Assembly (NCBI GenBank): GCA_019456245.1
Contig: VRUF01000146.1
Coordinates: 1-7,093 of the forward strand
Origin: Planctomycetota bacterium
GTDB taxonomy: Bacteria; Planctomycetota; Phycisphaerae; Sedimentisphaerales; Anaerohalosphaeraceae
Length of the DNA: 7,093 nt
Reading direction: 5' to 3'
Below, piece after piece: positions 5,854 to 7,093 of the stretch. Both the position numbers and the translations under genes were made by a program. Position 1 is the stretch's first letter. Every line of letters starts with the position of its first letter. Below the pieces are notes generated by a model that was not told the origin of the DNA, searched no databases, and was given only the letters and a program-made list of their open reading frames with translations.

Positions 5854-7093
5854 CTATTTGGTTTTTTGTTTTATTTCGAAGACTATGTCTTCCCATTTTT
5901 TTGCCAGGCCGGCTTCGTCTATTTTGTTTTCTCCTATACTGTAGATGATGAAACCTTTTTCGGTTTTTTTATAACGTAATGGATTGCCGTCGAAGGGGTC
6001 TATGGGAGGTTCATCGAGATAGCCCGGGACGAGTTGATTTAAGTTTTCGGGGAGAGTGCCGTTTTTTAATCGCCACCTTTGGGCGGCGATTGCGGTTTGG
6101 GCTGTTCTTAGATGGGTTGCACATCTGAGGCCCCTTTGAATGACCCTTGGAATTGGGGACATTGTCTTCTTTGCGAACCAGTGGGTCGAGCCCAGAGATT
6201 CAATTTTTTTCTGTATCGATTCTACAGATTTTACCTGTTCTGTCAAAGAGAGGCTGGAGACATTTATCGCATCTGTAAGTAACTCCAAATCGATGACCAC
6301 ATCATTATATGCGACGCCGGTTACCTTCGTGGCGACAAATGCGACATTTAGCCAGCCCTTTATGGAAAAATTTCTCAAGTAAGTACCATCTTCGATCTCG
6401 GATATAATAGCACATCGCGATCCAATATAGCTCATTGAGATTGGCGAGTGGATTTGCATTTTTTTGATCATGCCTTCAAGTCGCTGGAGTTGGGTGTCGG
6501 AGAGGTCACAGCGGGAAATAACTCGCTGGGCGGTGGTGACCGTAATGGCGTCGCAGGCGATGCAGACGAGTTGCGAGATCAGGATAGGTTCGTTGGAAAG
6601 TGAATGGGAAATCGCTGTCATTGTTTCCAATGTGTCGATGGCTTTTTCCGGTTGGTCATTTTCGGCGCGGACGTGGGCGGCGATGGTTAGGGTTTGGATG
6701 GCACGCTTTATGTCGCCTAGATATTTATAGTCGAAGGAGGAACCATAAGTGAGCCTGATGGGGTATTTGGCGTGTTTTATTTTTGCTGCTTCGTGAAGGA
6801 GGTCGATCATTTCTTTGTTGTCTGCGGTGTATTGTTCGGCTAGCTGTAGGGTGTCCGGGTCGTATGGTTCGTCGTGGACGAGGGTCCTTACCGTTTCACT
6901 GTCCCATTCGTTATGGAATGACAAGGCGTCCAGTATTGAGTCTGCGGCGTTTTCTTCGCCGGGGGGTAGTTTGTACCATTCGTTTAGTTCGGCGTAGGTT
7001 ATCGGGTAGCCTGCGTCTCGGATCTTTTCGCAAGCTTGCTGGAAATTTGCTTTTGCCTGCATGTAGTATACTGCCCATGTTGCGATGATTAGG
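5854..7093 (-). CDS. Membrane-anchored protein with pseudopilin-like tail (hypothetical, tandem paralog 2, 5' end outside window)
   Basis: A partial gene with 412 residues visible. The frame is open to the window edge: upstream of the ATG at 7062 it reads LIIATWAVYY, which matches the end of the membrane helix of the neighbouring paralog (LIFTWITFY). The real start therefore lies beyond 7093, and the ATG at 7062 is internal. Shared landmarks with paralog 1 in the same order are PITYAELNEWYKLPPGEENAAD, NKEMIDLLHEAAKIKHAKYP, SLSNEPILISQLVCIACD, QRVISRCDLS and the tail DPFDGNPLRYKKTEKGF with YSIGENKIDEAG. The central part, near IGSRCAIISEIEDG, diverges most. The tail lacks the DDGG of its paralog and has DEAG instead. 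Function is unknown; the tail suggests, but does not prove, a link to pseudopilin-type proteins or an extracellular calcium-binding role. Confidence 0.82.
   Translation of the reverse strand, partial: LIIATWAVYYMQAKANFQQACEKIRDAGYPITYAELNEWYKLPPGEENAADSILDALSFHNEWDSETVRTLVHDEPYDPDTLQLAEQYTADNKEMIDLLHEAAKIKHAKYPIRLTYGSSFDYKYLGDIKRAIQTLTIAAHVRAENDQPEKAIDTLETMTAISHSLSNEPILISQLVCIACDAITVTTAQRVISRCDLSDTQLQRLEGMIKKMQIHSPISMSYIGSRCAIISEIEDGTYLRNFSIKGWLNVAFVATKVTGVAYNDVVIDLELLTDAINVSSLSLTEQVKSVESIQKKIESLGSTHWFAKKTMSPIPRVIQRGLRCATHLRTAQTAIAAQRWRLKNGTLPENLNQLVPGYLDEPPIDPFDGNPLRYKKTEKGFIIYSIGENKIDEAGLAKKWEDIVFEIKQKTK

Noticed and set aside
5837..5896. Upstream ATG at 5896 as the start of the 440-residue protein
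   Set aside because: It overlaps the end of the upstream gene by 43 bases, has no ribosome binding site, and adds a basic 20-residue leader that is just the upstream gene's end read in another frame.
7060..7062. ATG at 7062 as the true start of the second membrane-protein paralog
   Set aside because: The frame remains open to the window edge and the upstream residues (LIIATWAVYY) continue the membrane helix seen in the neighbouring paralog.

Overview
The window looks like a chromosomal segment of a Planctomycetota bacterium, probably from the Phycisphaerae. That placement is inferred mainly from the two paralogous proteins at the right end, whose C-termini carry the tail 'DPFDGxPLRYKKTEKGF..YSIG' that I associate with this group. 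It is not a marker-gene identification. All visible stop codons (TAA, TAG, TGA) act as ordinary stops, coding density is high, and I see no tRNA, rRNA, CRISPR array or insertion sequence.

Layout from left to right. (1) Positions 50-964, plus strand: a complete NAD(P)-binding epimerase/oxidoreductase of the extended-SDR TIGR01777 (YfcH-like) family. (2) A short AT-rich convergent gap. (3) Positions 4342 down to 1016, minus strand: a compact three-gene operon, transcribed as acyl carrier protein, then asparagine-synthetase-like amidotransferase (AsnB), then NadE-like ATP-pyrophosphatase. (4) A 171-base intergenic region holding the likely control region of that operon and a perfect short palindrome that abuts the stop codon of the next gene. 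(5) Positions 4514-7093, minus strand: two tandem paralogs, each with an N-terminal membrane helix and a pseudopilin-like C-terminal tail. The second one runs off the window edge.

The most notable observation is in asnB. Its frame is closed by a TAA at 2242-2244, but the same frame then stays open for 64 more codons to a second TAA at 2047-2049. The downstream peptide contains a segment ('SMALVGILSTQLL') that looks like the normal C-terminus of this AsnB subfamily. With the longer frame the gap to the NadE-like gene is 26 bases, matching the 31-base gap between the carrier protein and asnB. The gene has therefore probably suffered a recent nonsense mutation, or the TAA is a sequence error or a readthrough site.

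The ACP, AsnB and NadE-like proteins plausibly work together. The carrier protein would hold an acyl or aminoacyl group on phosphopantetheine. AsnB would supply glutamine-derived nitrogen to an adenylated carboxylate. The NadE-like enzyme would carry out a second adenylation/amidation or supply NAD. No adenylating ligase, glycosyltransferase or transporter is present here, so the product and pathway remain unknown.
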